Shown: positions 7,316-17,462, numbered from the stretch's first letter. The stretch is 64,000 nucleotides of DNA from Rhodobacter sp. SY28-1 (GCF_005222785.1 NZ_STGH01000001.1:1-64000), one strand, 5' to 3'. The notes: generated from the letters alone by a model not told the origin. Program-made: numbers and translations.

Positions 7316-8821
7316 ATGACGACCCCGATCATCGACCTGCGCGGCATCTCGAAATCCTATGCCGGGATTCGCGCGCTGGAGGGCGTGGATTTCGCGGCCC
7401 AGCGCGGGTCGGTCCATGCCATTCTGGGAGAGAACGGCGCAGGCAAGTCGACGCTGATCAAGATCATCTCGGGCGTCGTGCAGCCCGATGCCGGCGAAAT
7501 GCGACTTAAGGGCCAGCCGGTGCGGTTCTCGACCCCCTCGGCCGCGACGGCGCAAGGCGTGGTCTGCATGTTTCAGGAGCTGTCGCTGATCCCGGACCTT
7601 TCGGTCGCCGACAACATCTCGATCGCGGCGCCGCCCCGGCGGTTCGGGCTGATCGACCGCAAGGCACAGCTGTCGCGCGCCGCCGAGTTGCTGGCGCGCG
7701 TGCGGTGCGAGGATGTGGACCCTCGAACGCTGGTCCGTGACCTGTCGCTGTCGCGCCGCCAGATGGTGGAGATCGCCAAGGCGCTGGGGCGGGGTCCGCA
7801 GGTGCTGATCCTGGACGAGGCGACCTCCGCCCTGACGGCGCAGGATGTGCAGACGGTTTATGACCTGTTGGGCAAGCTGACGGGGGAAGGGGTCACGACC
7901 CTGTTCATCAGCCACCGGATGCACGAGGTCGAGGCCCTGTGCGACCGGCTGTCGGTGTTCCGCAATGGTCGCCACATCGAGACCTTTGCCAAAGGCGAGC
8001 GGACGGATGCCGAGATCGTGCGGCTGATGATCGGGCGGGACGTGACGGCGAAGTATCCGCCGAAGCCTGCGCCAGTGGTGCGTCCGCCGGTGCTGAAGGC
8101 CGAGGGGCTGGAGTGGGAAAGTGCCTTGAAGGGCGTGTCGCTGAGCCTTGGCAAGGGCGAGATCCTGGGGGTCGGGGGGCTGGACGGTCAGGGGCAGAAA
8201 GAGCTGCTGCTGGCGCTGTTCGGGGTGCTGAAGGGCGTGCGCGGCAAGGTGGAGTTGGGGGGGCGGGGTCTGCCATCCTCACCGGTCGACGCGAAGACCG
8301 GGCAGCCCCGGGTGGCGTTGATCCCCGAGGATCGGAAAACCGAAGGCTTGATGCTGCCCATGTCGATTGCCGACAACCTGGTGACGGCGGCCTTTGACCG
8401 GATCACACGGTCGGGGGTGATTAATCCTGCCCGGCTGGATGCGGCGGTTCAGGACGGGATCGCGCGGTTGCAGATCAAGGTGGGCAGCGTGACGGACGCG
8501 GTGCGAACGTTGTCCGGCGGGAACCAGCAGAAGGTGGTCATCGCCAAGTGGCTGATGACCGAGCCGGACATCATCCTGATGAACGACCCCACGCGGGGGA
8601 TCGACGTGGGCACAAAGCAGGAAATCTTCCGCATGATGCGGGACCTGGCGGATGGGGGGAAATCGATCCTGTTCTACTCTTCGGACTATGCCGAGCTGAT
8701 CGGCTGCGCGGACCGGGTCATCGTTCTGTATGACGGCCGGGTGGTGCGGGAACTGGAGGGCTCGACGATCACCGAAGAGGCCATTGTGGGCGCGTCGCTG
8801 AACATCGGGACGGCGGCGTGA
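7316..8821 (+). CDS. sugar ABC transporter ATP-binding protein (RbsA/XylG/MglA type)
   Basis: A 501-residue protein with two fused nucleotide-binding domains, the usual size of RbsA/MglA. The first has a normal Walker A (GENGAGKST), a DLSLSRRQMVEIAKAL signature and a LILDEATS Walker B. The second has a degenerate P-loop region (GVGGLDGQGQKE), a LSGGNQQKV signature and a NDPTRGIDVG Walker B, as in the whole family. It powers sugar import with the two permeases. Its stop overlaps the next start within GTGATG. An ATG at 7316 sits 20 bp beyond the hairpin that follows the binding-protein gene. Confidence 0.92.
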   Translation: MTTPIIDLRGISKSYAGIRALEGVDFAAQRGSVHAILGENGAGKSTLIKIISGVVQPDAGEMRLKGQPVRFSTPSAATAQGVVCMFQELSLIPDLSVADNISIAAPPRRFGLIDRKAQLSRAAELLARVRCEDVDPRTLVRDLSLSRRQMVEIAKALGRGPQVLILDEATSALTAQDVQTVYDLLGKLTGEGVTTLFISHRMHEVEALCDRLSVFRNGRHIETFAKGERTDAEIVRLMIGRDVTAKYPPKPAPVVRPPVLKAEGLEWESALKGVSLSLGKGEILGVGGLDGQGQKELLLALFGVLKGVRGKVELGGRGLPSSPVDAKTGQPRVALIPEDRKTEGLMLPMSIADNLVTAAFDRITRSGVINPARLDAAVQDGIARLQIKVGSVTDAVRTLSGGNQQKVVIAKWLMTEPDIILMNDPTRGIDVGTKQEIFRMMRDLADGGKSILFYSSDYAELIGCADRVIVLYDGRVVRELEGSTITEEAIVGASLNIGTAA

Positions 8822-9852
8822 TGGGTCGGCTGATTGCCCAGAACCGGGGGTTTGCCGGGGCGCTGCTGCTGTTCGCGGCGCTGTTTTTGACCTACAATCT
8901 GTTGCATCCGCGCGGGTTTTCTTCTGCGGTCTTCGTGCAGAATGCCAACGAATCCGTGGCAATCGCCTTTGTCGCCATGGCACAGACCGTGCCCGTGCTG
9001 ATGCGGGGCCTGGACCTGTCGGTCGGCGCGGTGATGACGCTGTCGGCCTGTGTGGCGTCCTACCTGCTAACAGGGTCGGCGTTGGAGATTTCCTTCGGCA
9101 TCGTCGCAGTGCTGGCCACGGGCACCGCCTTTGGCCTGATGAACGGGCTGATCGTTGTCTATGGCAGGTTGCAGCCGATCATTGCGACACTGGCGACCGG
9201 GGCGATTGCGATTGGCCTGGCGCTGCTGCTGCGCCCGCAGCCGGGCGGCGATGTGGACGGCGATCTGGGCTGGGCGCTGACCAACACCGTCTGGGATTTC
9301 GCCGATACCTACGGGATCGCGGACGGGGGTGAGGCCTGGTGGATCCGGCCCTTCGCCGACATCCCGGTGCCGCTGATCCTGCTGGTCGGCGTGGCGGCTC
9401 TGGTTTGGTTGCCGTTCAAGCGCACGGTCACCGGGCGCACGATCTATGCCATCGGGTCGGCGGAAGGGGCGGCTTATGTCTCAGGCCTGCCGATCAACCG
9501 GGCGAAACTGGCGGCTTTCACGCTGGCCGGGTTCTTTTCGGCCTGTGCGGGGCTGTACCTCGCCTTGCAGACCTCGACCGGGAACGCCGACACGGTGCAG
9601 GCGGGGGCCTATACGTTGAACTCCATCGCCGCTGTGGTGCTGGGCGGCACGGCGCTGGCGGGGGGGATCGGCGGGGCGATTGCGTCGGTGATCGGGGCGC
9701 TGATCCTGCGGCTGATCTCGTTCTATTTCCGCATTCTGGACATCGAGCCATTGTTGCAGCCGCTGATCGAGGGGCTGGTGCTGTTGCTGGCGGTCAGTGC
9801 GGGGGCGTGGCGGACATTCTCGGTCAAGAACCGGCTGGAGCTGTTCCGATGA
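8821..9852 (+). CDS. sugar ABC transporter permease 1
   Basis: A 343-residue RbsC-type inner-membrane permease with about eight or more hydrophobic segments. It has the family motif AIGSAEGAAYVSGLPINRAK in the cytoplasmic loop that contacts the ATPase, and LGGTALAGGIGGAIASVIGA near the C-terminus. Codons GTG (8818) and ATG (8821) both fit; the ATG overlaps the ATPase stop by one base. Its stop overlaps the next permease in ATGA, so both subunits are probably made together to form a heterodimeric channel. Confidence 0.9.
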   Translation: MGRLIAQNRGFAGALLLFAALFLTYNLLHPRGFSSAVFVQNANESVAIAFVAMAQTVPVLMRGLDLSVGAVMTLSACVASYLLTGSALEISFGIVAVLATGTAFGLMNGLIVVYGRLQPIIATLATGAIAIGLALLLRPQPGGDVDGDLGWALTNTVWDFADTYGIADGGEAWWIRPFADIPVPLILLVGVAALVWLPFKRTVTGRTIYAIGSAEGAAYVSGLPINRAKLAAFTLAGFFSACAGLYLALQTSTGNADTVQAGAYTLNSIAAVVLGGTALAGGIGGAIASVIGALILRLISFYFRILDIEPLLQPLIEGLVLLLAVSAGAWRTFSVKNRLELFR

Positions 9853-10802
9853 CCGCCCCAAGGATCAAGAGCGAAGACAAACCGCTGGTCATCGCTGCCG
9901 GGTTCACGCTGGTGATCCTGTTGATCGGCACCGGGTATACCCTGTCGACCCAAGGCACAGCACCGCTGCTGCAGCCGACCTACCTGTTGCAGCAATTGCA
10001 GATCGGGTCCTTCCTGGGCATCTGCGCGGCGGGGCTGATGCTGGTGATCTTGACCGGACATATCGACCTGTCGATCCCGGCGACGCTGACCGGGGCGGCG
10101 ATGATCGGGACGGCGATCGGCGGGCCTTGGGCGATCCCGGCGGCGCTGGCCTTCGGGCTGATAGTGGGGCTGATCAACGGGGCGGGGACGGCGGTGCTGC
10201 GGGTACCGTCGATGATCTTCACGTTGGGGATGGACACGGTGCTGCGCGGCGTGACTGTCGCCCAGACCGGAGGGTTCGCGCCGCAGGATCAGGCGACGCC
10301 GCTGATGCTGGCGCTGGCGAAGGACCGGTTTCTTGGCATTCCGGTGGCCCTGTATGTCTGGGCGGCCGTGTCGGTCCTGATCGCCTTCCTGCTGGCCCGC
10401 ACCGCCTTTGGCCGATCGCTCTATGCCATCGGCACGCGGGAACGCGTGGCTTACCTGTCGGGCATCCGGACCCGGCCGGTGATCGTTGGGGCCTTCGTCG
10501 CCTCGTCCCTGTGCGCTGCACTGGCGGGGGTGATGCTGGCGGGCTATTCGGCGAAAGCCTATCAGGGGATGGGCAACGCCTATCTGCTACCTGCCATTGC
10601 CGCAGTGGTCCTGGGCGGGACCAATGTGCTGGGTGGATCGGGGCGCTATGTCGGCACGCTGATCGGCGTGATCCTGATCGTGCTGCTGAACTCGGTCCTG
10701 TCGATCATGCAGATGCCCGAGGCGCTGCGACAGATCATCTATGGCGTCGTGATCGTGGTCATGCTTCTGATCTATGGGCGCGGCGACCGCGAAACTGGCT
10801 GA
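9849..10802 (+). CDS. sugar ABC transporter permease 2
   Basis: A 317-residue RbsC-type permease, paralogous to the preceding one. The loop motif AIGTRERVAYLSGIRTRPV and the LGGTNVLGGSGRYVGTLIGV segment are clear. It begins at an ATG overlapping the previous stop (ATGA); the longer frame that extends upstream is a shadow of permease 1. It is followed 13 bp later by a catabolic enzyme gene, tying uptake to metabolism in one operon. Confidence 0.9.
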   Translation: MTAPRIKSEDKPLVIAAGFTLVILLIGTGYTLSTQGTAPLLQPTYLLQQLQIGSFLGICAAGLMLVILTGHIDLSIPATLTGAAMIGTAIGGPWAIPAALAFGLIVGLINGAGTAVLRVPSMIFTLGMDTVLRGVTVAQTGGFAPQDQATPLMLALAKDRFLGIPVALYVWAAVSVLIAFLLARTAFGRSLYAIGTRERVAYLSGIRTRPVIVGAFVASSLCAALAGVMLAGYSAKAYQGMGNAYLLPAIAAVVLGGTNVLGGSGRYVGTLIGVILIVLLNSVLSIMQMPEALRQIIYGVVIVVMLLIYGRGDRETG

Positions 10803-10815
10803 ACAAGGACCAATA

Positions 10816-11979
10816 ATGCCCCTACACCTTTCTGCTGCCGATATCCTGCCCGACGACCCCGATGCGCTGCTGGTCGGACGAGTCTGGTCAAACGTGGTTG
10901 GCGGCCCCTGCCCAGTGATGTGCCGCGAGGGCGAGATCTACGACCTGACCTCCCTTTCGCCGACAATGTCAGGCCTGCTGGAGCTTGACGATCTGGCCGG
11001 GCGGCTGGTGGGCGAGCATCCCTATCTTGGCCCACTGGATGCGTTCCTGAACCTGGGCGACGGGACGGGGCGGCATGGCAGGCTGCTGGCACCCTGCGAT
11101 CTGCAGACGATCAAGGCTGCGGGGGTGACCTTTGCTGGGTCGATGATCGAACGGGTCATCGAGGAACGCGCCAAGGGCGATCCAGCGCGGGCGGAGGCGA
11201 TCCGGAATGAACTGGCTGGCATCTTGGGCGGCTCGCTTCGTGGGGTGAAACCTGGCTCAGACACGGCGGCGGCGGTTAAGGCCAAGCTGCAGGCGGCAGG
11301 CATGTGGTCGCAGTATCTGGAGGTCGGGATCGGCCCGGACGCCGAGGTCTTTACCAAGGCGCCGCCGATGGCCGCCGTGGGCTGTGGCGCGGAAATCGGC
11401 GTTCACGCGAAGTCGGCCTGGAACAACCCAGAGCCCGAGGTGGTGCTGGCGGTGAACTCTACGGGCCGTATCTGCGGGGCGACGCTTGGGAATGACGTCA
11501 ACCTGCGGGATGTCGAGGGACGTTCGGCCCTGCTGCTCGGCAAGGCCAAGGACAACAATGCCTCGGCCGCCATCGGGCCGTTCATCCGGCTGCTTGATGG
11601 CGGTTTCGACCTGGAAACGGTCAAGGCGCTGCGGGTGGGGCTGGAGATCAGGGGAGAGGACGGGTTTCTGTTGCAGGATCATTCCGACATGGGCCAGATC
11701 TCGCGCCCGCCCGAGGATATCGCAGCGCAGACGCTGAACCGCAGTCACCAATACCCTGACGGGTTCGTGCTGTACCTGGGCACGATGTTCGCACCGACGA
11801 AGGACCGGGACGCTCCGGGTCAGGGCTTTACCCACCATCGCGGCGACCGGGTGACCATCGCCTCTGCCCCGCTGGGCAAGCTGGTCAACACCGTCCGCGC
11901 CTGCGACGAGATCGATCCCTGGACCTTCGGGACGCGCGCCCTGATGGAGAACCTTGCCAAGCGCGGGGTTCTTGCATGA
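10816..11979 (+). CDS. FAH-family protein, likely 2-keto-3-deoxy sugar acid dehydratase
   Basis: A 387-residue fumarylacetoacetate hydrolase-family protein. The C-terminal FAH fold shows EPEVVLAVNSTGRICGATLGNDV with the expected acidic metal ligands, and GQGFTHHRGDRV later. Length and position beside an IlvD/Edd dehydratase match the Caulobacter XylX type, which dehydrates 2-keto-3-deoxy-xylonate to alpha-ketoglutaric semialdehyde in the Weimberg pathway. The ATG at 10816 is chosen over an upstream frame that overlaps the permease. Its stop overlaps the dehydratase start (ATGA). A hydrolase role on another acylpyruvate cannot be excluded. Confidence 0.78.
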   Translation: MPLHLSAADILPDDPDALLVGRVWSNVVGGPCPVMCREGEIYDLTSLSPTMSGLLELDDLAGRLVGEHPYLGPLDAFLNLGDGTGRHGRLLAPCDLQTIKAAGVTFAGSMIERVIEERAKGDPARAEAIRNELAGILGGSLRGVKPGSDTAAAVKAKLQAAGMWSQYLEVGIGPDAEVFTKAPPMAAVGCGAEIGVHAKSAWNNPEPEVVLAVNSTGRICGATLGNDVNLRDVEGRSALLLGKAKDNNASAAIGPFIRLLDGGFDLETVKALRVGLEIRGEDGFLLQDHSDMGQISRPPEDIAAQTLNRSHQYPDGFVLYLGTMFAPTKDRDAPGQGFTHHRGDRVTIASAPLGKLVNTVRACDEIDPWTFGTRALMENLAKRGVLA

Positions 11980-13742
11980 CGCGGCGCCTGCGCAGCCAGG
12001 ACTGGTTCGACAACCCCGACCACATCGACCTGGCCGCGCTGTATCTTGAGCGGTTCATGAACTACGGCCTGACACCCGAAGAGCTGCAGGCCGGGCGCCC
12101 GATCATCGGCATCGCTCAGTCGGGCAGCGACCTGTCGCCCTGCAACCGGCACCACCTAGAGCTGGCTGTGCGAGTCAAGGAGGGCATCCGCGATGCGGGT
12201 GGCATCCCGATCGAATTCCCGATGCATCCGATCTTCGAAAACTGCCGCCGCCCCACCGCCGCGCTGGATCGCAACCTGGCCTATCTGGGGCTGGTGGAGA
12301 TCCTGTTCGGCTATCCGCTGGATGGCGTGGTCCTGACGACAGGTTGTGACAAGACCACCCCCGCCGCGCTGATGGCGGCTTCGACGGTGGACATTCCGGC
12401 CATCGTCCTGTCGGGCGGGCCGATGCTGGACAGCCATTCGCGCGGGGAACTCACCGGATCGGGCACCGTGGTCTGGCGCTGTCGGCAGCAATATGCGGCG
12501 GGGGAAATCACGCGGGAGGAGTTCCTCCAGGCGGCGTTGGACAGCGCTCCTTCCGTCGGTCACTGCAACACGATGGGCACGGCGTCCACGATGAACGCGA
12601 TGGCCGAGGCGCTGGGCATGTCGCTGACCGGCTGCGCGGCGATCCCGGCGGCCTATCGGGAACGCGGGCAGATGGCCTATCGCACCGGGCGGCGGGCGGT
12701 GGAACTGGTGCATGAGGACCTGCGGCCCAGCATGATTCTCACGCGGGCCGCCTTCCTGAATGCGATCCGGGTCAACTCTGCCCTTGGCGGGTCGACCAAC
12801 GCCCAGCCGCACCTTTCTGCGATGGCCAATCACGCTGGCGTCAAGCTCGACCCGCAGGACTGGCAGGTGCATGGCCACGACATTCCGCTGCTGGCCGACG
12901 TCCAACCCGCCGGGCGATTCCTGGGCGAGCGCTTCCACCGCGCGGGCGGGGTGCCTGCCATCATGCACGAGCTTCTGTCCGCGGGGCAGCTCGACGGGAC
13001 ATGCATGACGGTGACCGGCACAACCGTTGGCGAGAACCTGAGGGACCGCGTGGCTTCGGATCGCGAGGTCATTCGGCCCTTTGAAGAGCCGTTGAAGGAA
13101 CGCGCCGGGTTCCAGGTGCTGACCGGCAATCTGTTCGACTTCGCGATCATGAAGACCAGCGTCATTTCGGACGAGTTCCGCAGCCGCTATCTTTCCACTC
13201 CGGGGCGGGAAGGACAGTTCGAAGGCCGCGTAGTCGTGTTTGACGGGGCCGAGGATTACCACGCGCGGATCAACGATCCCTCGCTGAACATCGACGACCA
13301 CTCGATCCTGGTCATCCGCGGGGCAGGTCCGTTGGGCTGGCCCGGCTCGGCAGAAGTGGTGAACATGCAGCCACCCGATGCGTTGATCCGGGCCGGGATA
13401 ACCAGCCTGCCGACCATCGGCGACGGGCGACAGTCAGGCACCTCGGCCAGCCCTTCGATCGTCCATGCCTCGCCCGAAAGCGCGGCTGGAGGTGGGCTGA
13501 GCTGGCTGCGAACCGGCGACATCATCCGGATCGACCTTGCAGCCGGGCGCTGCGACGCGCTGGTCAGCGACGCCGAAATCGTTGCGCGGAAGGCAGGGGG
13601 CGTACCTGCGGTGCCCGAAAGCCAGACGCCGTGGCAGCGGATCTACCGCAGGGAAGTCAGGCCCCTGTCGGAAGGCGCCGGGCTCGCCTCGGCCGAGGGT
13701 ATTCGCGGCATCGGCAGCGGGGTGCCGCGCCACAATCACTAG
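11976..13742 (+). CDS. IlvD/Edd-family sugar-acid dehydratase (arabonate/xylonate type)
   Basis: A 588-residue iron-sulfur dehydratase, the size of pentonate dehydratases. Cys56 (SDLSPCNRHH), Cys124 (TTGCDKTTPAA) and Cys197 (GHCNTMGTAST) are placed like the [2Fe-2S] ligands of L-arabinonate/D-xylonate dehydratases. GTCMTVTG and GDGRQSGTSASPS are further family motifs, the latter with the catalytic serine region. It would convert an aldonate to a 2-keto-3-deoxy acid for the preceding FAH-family enzyme. It ends the importer operon and converges on the acyltransferase gene 8 bp on. Which pentonate or hexonate it uses is not decidable here. Confidence 0.87.
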   Translation: MTRRLRSQDWFDNPDHIDLAALYLERFMNYGLTPEELQAGRPIIGIAQSGSDLSPCNRHHLELAVRVKEGIRDAGGIPIEFPMHPIFENCRRPTAALDRNLAYLGLVEILFGYPLDGVVLTTGCDKTTPAALMAASTVDIPAIVLSGGPMLDSHSRGELTGSGTVVWRCRQQYAAGEITREEFLQAALDSAPSVGHCNTMGTASTMNAMAEALGMSLTGCAAIPAAYRERGQMAYRTGRRAVELVHEDLRPSMILTRAAFLNAIRVNSALGGSTNAQPHLSAMANHAGVKLDPQDWQVHGHDIPLLADVQPAGRFLGERFHRAGGVPAIMHELLSAGQLDGTCMTVTGTTVGENLRDRVASDREVIRPFEEPLKERAGFQVLTGNLFDFAIMKTSVISDEFRSRYLSTPGREGQFEGRVVVFDGAEDYHARINDPSLNIDDHSILVIRGAGPLGWPGSAEVVNMQPPDALIRAGITSLPTIGDGRQSGTSASPSIVHASPESAAGGGLSWLRTGDIIRIDLAAGRCDALVSDAEIVARKAGGVPAVPESQTPWQRIYRREVRPLSEGAGLASAEGIRGIGSGVPRHNH

Positions 13743-13750
13743 GTCAGAGC

Positions 13751-14575
13751 CTAGAACTCCAGTCGACCCTTGCGCGAGGCCTGCACAACCGTCTCGATGA
13801 TCTGCGCCAGCATCACGCTGCCCACCAGCGAGAAGAGACCAAGCTCGATGTAGGTGATCCGCAGAGACTGGCCGATGACGATCATCAGGGGATGCGAGAG
13901 ATAGATCCACAGCGACAGCCGCGCACACCAATCCGAGGCCGCGGTCGTGGGCAGGTGGTTCGACAGGAACAAGAGCGCTAGACCAGTGCCTGCAAGGATT
14001 GTGATGTTGTCCGGCGACGGTTGCCCGACGAACAGGATCAGCGTGCTGAGGAACAACGTGGTGACTGCCAGCCGCCAGCCCCAGGAGAAATAAGCGATGC
14101 CGACAAAGACGGGGATCGCGCCAAAAGCCCATTGGCCGAAGGGGACAGTGGCGGGGCTGCCGTGCAGCACCATCAGCGTGGCGGTCAGGACCGCCGCCCC
14201 AAGCGAGGCCAATGGATGCCGGAGCCAGGGGGACACCACCGCGGCGAGGAAGGCGAAGGGCAGGAACCATAGGTGGATCCAAGTGCCCGACAGGATCATG
14301 TGCCAGCGCCACCAGTCGAACGGGGGGGCCTGGTTCTTCAGCGACAAGGCGGTGCTCAGCATGGCGAAGACCAACGACCAGGTCACGAAGGGCAGCAACA
14401 GCCGCTTTGCGCGTGTCGCCAGACTGGAACTGGACGGCATCGACAAAAGGACCAGGAAGAACGGCAGCGCGATATATGCAATGCGGGAGCCCGGCGCCTG
14501 GGTGTGAAACCAGACAATACCGAGCGCGGCCAGAAACCGGCCATAGTCGATCAGTCCGTTGCGTTCCCCACTCAC
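13751..14575 (-). CDS. acyltransferase 3 family membrane protein
   Basis: A multi-span membrane protein with the acyltransferase-3 (OafA/WecH-type) opening: an N-terminal R-F-L-A-A-L-G-I-V-W-F-H helix carrying the catalytic-type histidine, then a hydrophobic series of about eight to ten segments. The frame extends to 14797 but those codons are unlike protein. A GTG at 14575 preceded by GGGGAAG gives 274 residues. That is short for the family (about 350), and the loop between the first two helices is compressed. Such enzymes O-acetylate surface glycans. Start and target are uncertain. Confidence 0.65.
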   Translation of the reverse strand: MSGERNGLIDYGRFLAALGIVWFHTQAPGSRIAYIALPFFLVLLSMPSSSSLATRAKRLLLPFVTWSLVFAMLSTALSLKNQAPPFDWWRWHMILSGTWIHLWFLPFAFLAAVVSPWLRHPLASLGAAVLTATLMVLHGSPATVPFGQWAFGAIPVFVGIAYFSWGWRLAVTTLFLSTLILFVGQPSPDNITILAGTGLALLFLSNHLPTTAASDWCARLSLWIYLSHPLMIVIGQSLRITYIELGLFSLVGSVMLAQIIETVVQASRKGRLEF

Positions 14576-14708
14576 GACCGTCTTCCCCGACCCGTCGGCC
14601 CTTTCGACAGTGTGCGGGCAAATGTCCCGGCAATCCAGTTGCTTGATCGATGATTTCGCCCAATCCACGCGATAATGTTGCCCGACGGCGTCAAAACCGC
14701 GTCTGCGA

Positions 14709-16013
14709 TCAGGCGGGCAGAAGAGCCTTGTCGGCCTTGGGTTGAGCCGGGCGACGGCCGCGCAAGTAGCGGGCGTATCCGAGGTCGGCGGTGGCAATCT
14801 CGGTCTGGCGACCCGAGACGATGTCGGCCAGCACGCGACCAGAGCCTGCCGCCATCGTCCAGCCCAGGGTGCCGTGGCCGGTGTTCAGGAACAGGTTTGC
14901 GATCGGAGAACGGCCCAGGATCGGGGTTCCGTCGGGCGTCATCGGGCGCAGGCCGGTCCAGAAGCTGGCGCGGCTCTGGTCGCCGGCGCCACCGAACAGG
15001 TCCTCGACCGAATGGGTCAGGGTTGCCTGCCGCTTGGCCTTGAGGCTGTGGTCAAAGCCCGCGATCTCGGCCATGCCGCCGACGCGGATGCGATCGCCCA
15101 GTCGGGTGATGGCGATCTTGTAGGTCTCGTCCATCACCGTCGACACCGGGGCGCGGGCCTCCTCCACGATCGGAACGGTGATCGAGTAGCCCTTGACCGG
15201 ATAGACCGGGAGCTTGATCCCGAATTCGCGGACCAGCATCGGGGAATAGGACCCCAGCGCCAGCACGAAAGCGTCCGCCGTCACGCGGCCTTCCGAGGTG
15301 TGGACCGCGCTGATACGGCCGCCCTCCGCCTCCAACCGGTCGATGCTGACGCCATAGCGGAAGGTGACACCCTGCGCTTCGGCCAGCCGCGACAGGTTCT
15401 GGGTGAACTTGAAGCAATCGCCGGTTTCGTCGCCCGGAAGGCGCAGACCGCCAGCGATCTTGCCGCGCGAGGCAGCCAGCCCGGGTTCGGCGGCGACACA
15501 GGCATCGGCGTCCAGCACCTCGAATGGCACGCCATCGGCATTGAGAACCGCGATGTCCTTTTCCGCCGCGGCGACCTGCTTTTCGGTGCGGAACAGCTGG
15601 AGCGTGCCCTGGCTCCGCTCGTCATAGGTGATCCCGGTGTCGGCCCGCAGCTGGATCAGGCAGTCGCGGCTGTATTCGGCCAGCCGGACCATGCGCGACT
15701 TGTTCACGACATAGGCGTCAGCGGTACAGTTCATCAGCATCCGCGCCATCCAGCTGATCTTGGCCCAGTCGGGCTTGGGCTGCACGATCAGGGGGGCATG
15801 TTCCATGAACAGCCACTTCAGCGCCTTCATCGGGATGCCCGGGGCCGCCCAGGGCGAGGCATAGCCGGGGCTGATCTCGCCCGCGTTGGCGAAAGATGTC
15901 TCCAGCGCCGGGGCGGGCTGGCGGTCGATCACGGTGACCTCGTGACCGGCTTGCGCCAGATACCAGGCCGAAGTGACACCGATCACGCCTGCGCCAAGAA
16001 CCACGACCTTCAT
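14709..16013 (-). CDS. dadA: D-amino acid dehydrogenase small subunit
   Basis: A 434-residue FAD-dependent oxidoreductase of the DadA family. The N-terminal dinucleotide-binding motif [14 protein letters not shown] is followed by [14 protein letters not shown], which is diagnostic for DadA. The C-terminal part has [15 protein letters not shown] and [12 protein letters not shown]. It oxidatively deaminates D-amino acids to 2-oxo acids at the membrane. The ATG at 16013 gives family length; an in-frame ATG four codons earlier (16025) is possible. No racemase gene (dadX) is adjacent, unlike the classical alanine operon. The 240 bp upstream is shared with divergent lolA. Confidence 0.92.
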   Translation of the reverse strand: MKVVVLGAGVIGVTSAWYLAQAGHEVTVIDRQPAPALETSFANAGEISPGYASPWAAPGIPMKALKWLFMEHAPLIVQPKPDWAKISWMARMLMNCTADAYVVNKSRMVRLAEYSRDCLIQLRADTGITYDERSQGTLQLFRTEKQVAAAEKDIAVLNADGVPFEVLDADACVAAEPGLAASRGKIAGGLRLPGDETGDCFKFTQNLSRLAEAQGVTFRYGVSIDRLEAEGGRISAVHTSEGRVTADAFVLALGSYSPMLVREFGIKLPVYPVKGYSITVPIVEEARAPVSTVMDETYKIAITRLGDRIRVGGMAEIAGFDHSLKAKRQATLTHSVEDLFGGAGDQSRASFWTGLRPMTPDGTPILGRSPIANLFLNTGHGTLGWTMAAGSGRVLADIVSGRQTEIATADLGYARYLRGRRPAQPKADKALLPA

Positions 16014-16265
16014 GCCCGTCTCCATTGCGAAAATCCTGAGAGGAAGATATCGCGGGCAAGGCGGGATTTCTTGGTGATATCGGCCACGTCTTAAGCCTAC
16101 AGCGCAATAATACTCTGCATTGTGTTGCAAGAGTCGAAGATTGTTCTCGGGCATTCGAATCCGGCGCAGGGATCGCCCGTCACCACGGATCACGGCCAAG
16201 GCAATTCCCGGCGAGCCCCCGCCGATGGGGGTGCAACGGGCGCACGCTTTGACTATATGAGGCGC

Positions 16266-16865
16266 ATGAACCGTCGCCTTGCCCTTCTGGCCCCGCTCGC
16301 CTTTCTGGTCCCGCTTCCGGCCCTGGCCGAGAAGATTCCGCTGTCTGCCATCTCGGACTATCTGAACGGGCTGACGACGGTGGAATCTGACTTCACCCAG
16401 GTGAACTCCGACGGCTCGATCTCGACCGGCAAGATCTTCATCAAGCGCCCCGGTCGCGTGCGGTTCGAATATGCGCCGCCTGACCGCAGCCTGGTCATCG
16501 CGGGGGGGCAGCAGGTCGCGATCTTCGACGCGAAATCGAACCAGCCGCCCGAGCAATACCCGCTGAAGCGGACGCCCTTGAACTTGATCTTGGCCCAGAA
16601 CATCGACCTGGGGCGGGCGAAGATGGTTGTCGGCCATACCGAGGACGGGACATCGACCCGCGTGCGGGCGCAGGACCCCGAGAACCCCGAATACGGCTCC
16701 ATCGAGCTGGTCTTCACCGCCAACCCGGTCGAGCTGCGGCAGTGGGTCATCACTGACGATCTGGGCGCCCAGACAACGGTGATCCTGGGCGAGATGAAGA
16801 AGGGCGGCAACCTTGGCGCGCGCCTGTTCGACATCACCGCCGAGACTGCGGCGCGGAGCAACTGA
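16266..16865 (+). CDS. lolA: outer-membrane lipoprotein carrier protein LolA
   Basis: About 199 residues. A signal peptide ([20 protein letters not shown], cleaved before EKIP) precedes a LolA-type half-barrel containing [29 protein letters not shown] and [14 protein letters not shown]. It shuttles lipoproteins through the periplasm from LolCDE to the outer membrane. Two nearby ATGs fit (16257 and 16266); AGG just before 16266 favours the second slightly. It converges on the lipoprotein gene that ends at 16881. Confidence 0.88.
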   Translation: MNRRLALLAPLAFLVPLPALAEKIPLSAISDYLNGLTTVESDFTQVNSDGSISTGKIFIKRPGRVRFEYAPPDRSLVIAGGQQVAIFDAKSNQPPEQYPLKRTPLNLILAQNIDLGRAKMVVGHTEDGTSTRVRAQDPENPEYGSIELVFTANPVELRQWVITDDLGAQTTVILGEMKKGGNLGARLFDITAETAARSN

Positions 16866-16880
16866 CCCCGCGTCCCCGGA

Positions 16881-17462
16881 TCAGCGGCAGTAGGCCAGCT
16901 GCTCGCGGTACATCTCGGCCCGCGATCCGACCTTCTGGGCCACTTCGACCAGCCAGGGCTTGTTCAGGTAGGACTGGTTGACATAGCCAGTGCGGCCTTC
17001 GTGATAGGCCAGATACTGCGCGCCCGCGTCCTCTTTGGAGATGCCGAGCCTCCGCGAGGATTCATCCATGTACCAGCCCATGAAATCGGTCGCGTCGCCG
17101 ATGTCGTCGCGCTGGGCCCGACGACTGCCCGCGCTGTTCTGGTACTCTTCCCAGGTGGCGTTCAGCGCCTGGCTGTAGCCGTAGGCCGTGCTTTGCCGCC
17201 CCATCGGGATCACGCCCAAGGCAAAGGTGTGCGGGGTCCGCGCGTTGCCGATGAACTTCGATTCCTGGTAGATCGTCGCCATCTGGACATGCACCGGGAT
17301 GCCCCAACGCCGCTCGGTCTGCTCCATCGCCCGCAGATACTGCGGCCGCTCGCGCAGGATCGCGCATGCGTCGTCCAACTGCCTCGGCGCCGAGTAGTTG
17401 CCCCCGCCCCCGCAGGACGCCAGACATAGAACCACCAGCGACGCACGGAGAAACCTGCTCAT
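16881..17462 (-). CDS. lytic transglycosylase-like lipoprotein
   Basis: A 193-residue lipoprotein. A signal peptide ends in a clear lipobox (LCLASC), so it should be anchored by Cys at about position 19. The body resembles the lysozyme-like SLT fold: WGIPVHVQMATIYQESKF with a catalytic-type glutamate, AYGYSQALNATWEEY, and a TDFMGWYMD segment. It probably trims peptidoglycan strands or is a related structural protein. GAGGGGCAG precedes the ATG at 17462. It is divergent from hspQ across 215 bp. Confidence 0.8.
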   Translation of the reverse strand: MSRFLRASLVVLCLASCGGGGNYSAPRQLDDACAILRERPQYLRAMEQTERRWGIPVHVQMATIYQESKFIGNARTPHTFALGVIPMGRQSTAYGYSQALNATWEEYQNSAGSRRAQRDDIGDATDFMGWYMDESSRRLGISKEDAGAQYLAYHEGRTGYVNQSYLNKPWLVEVAQKVGSRAEMYREQLAYCR

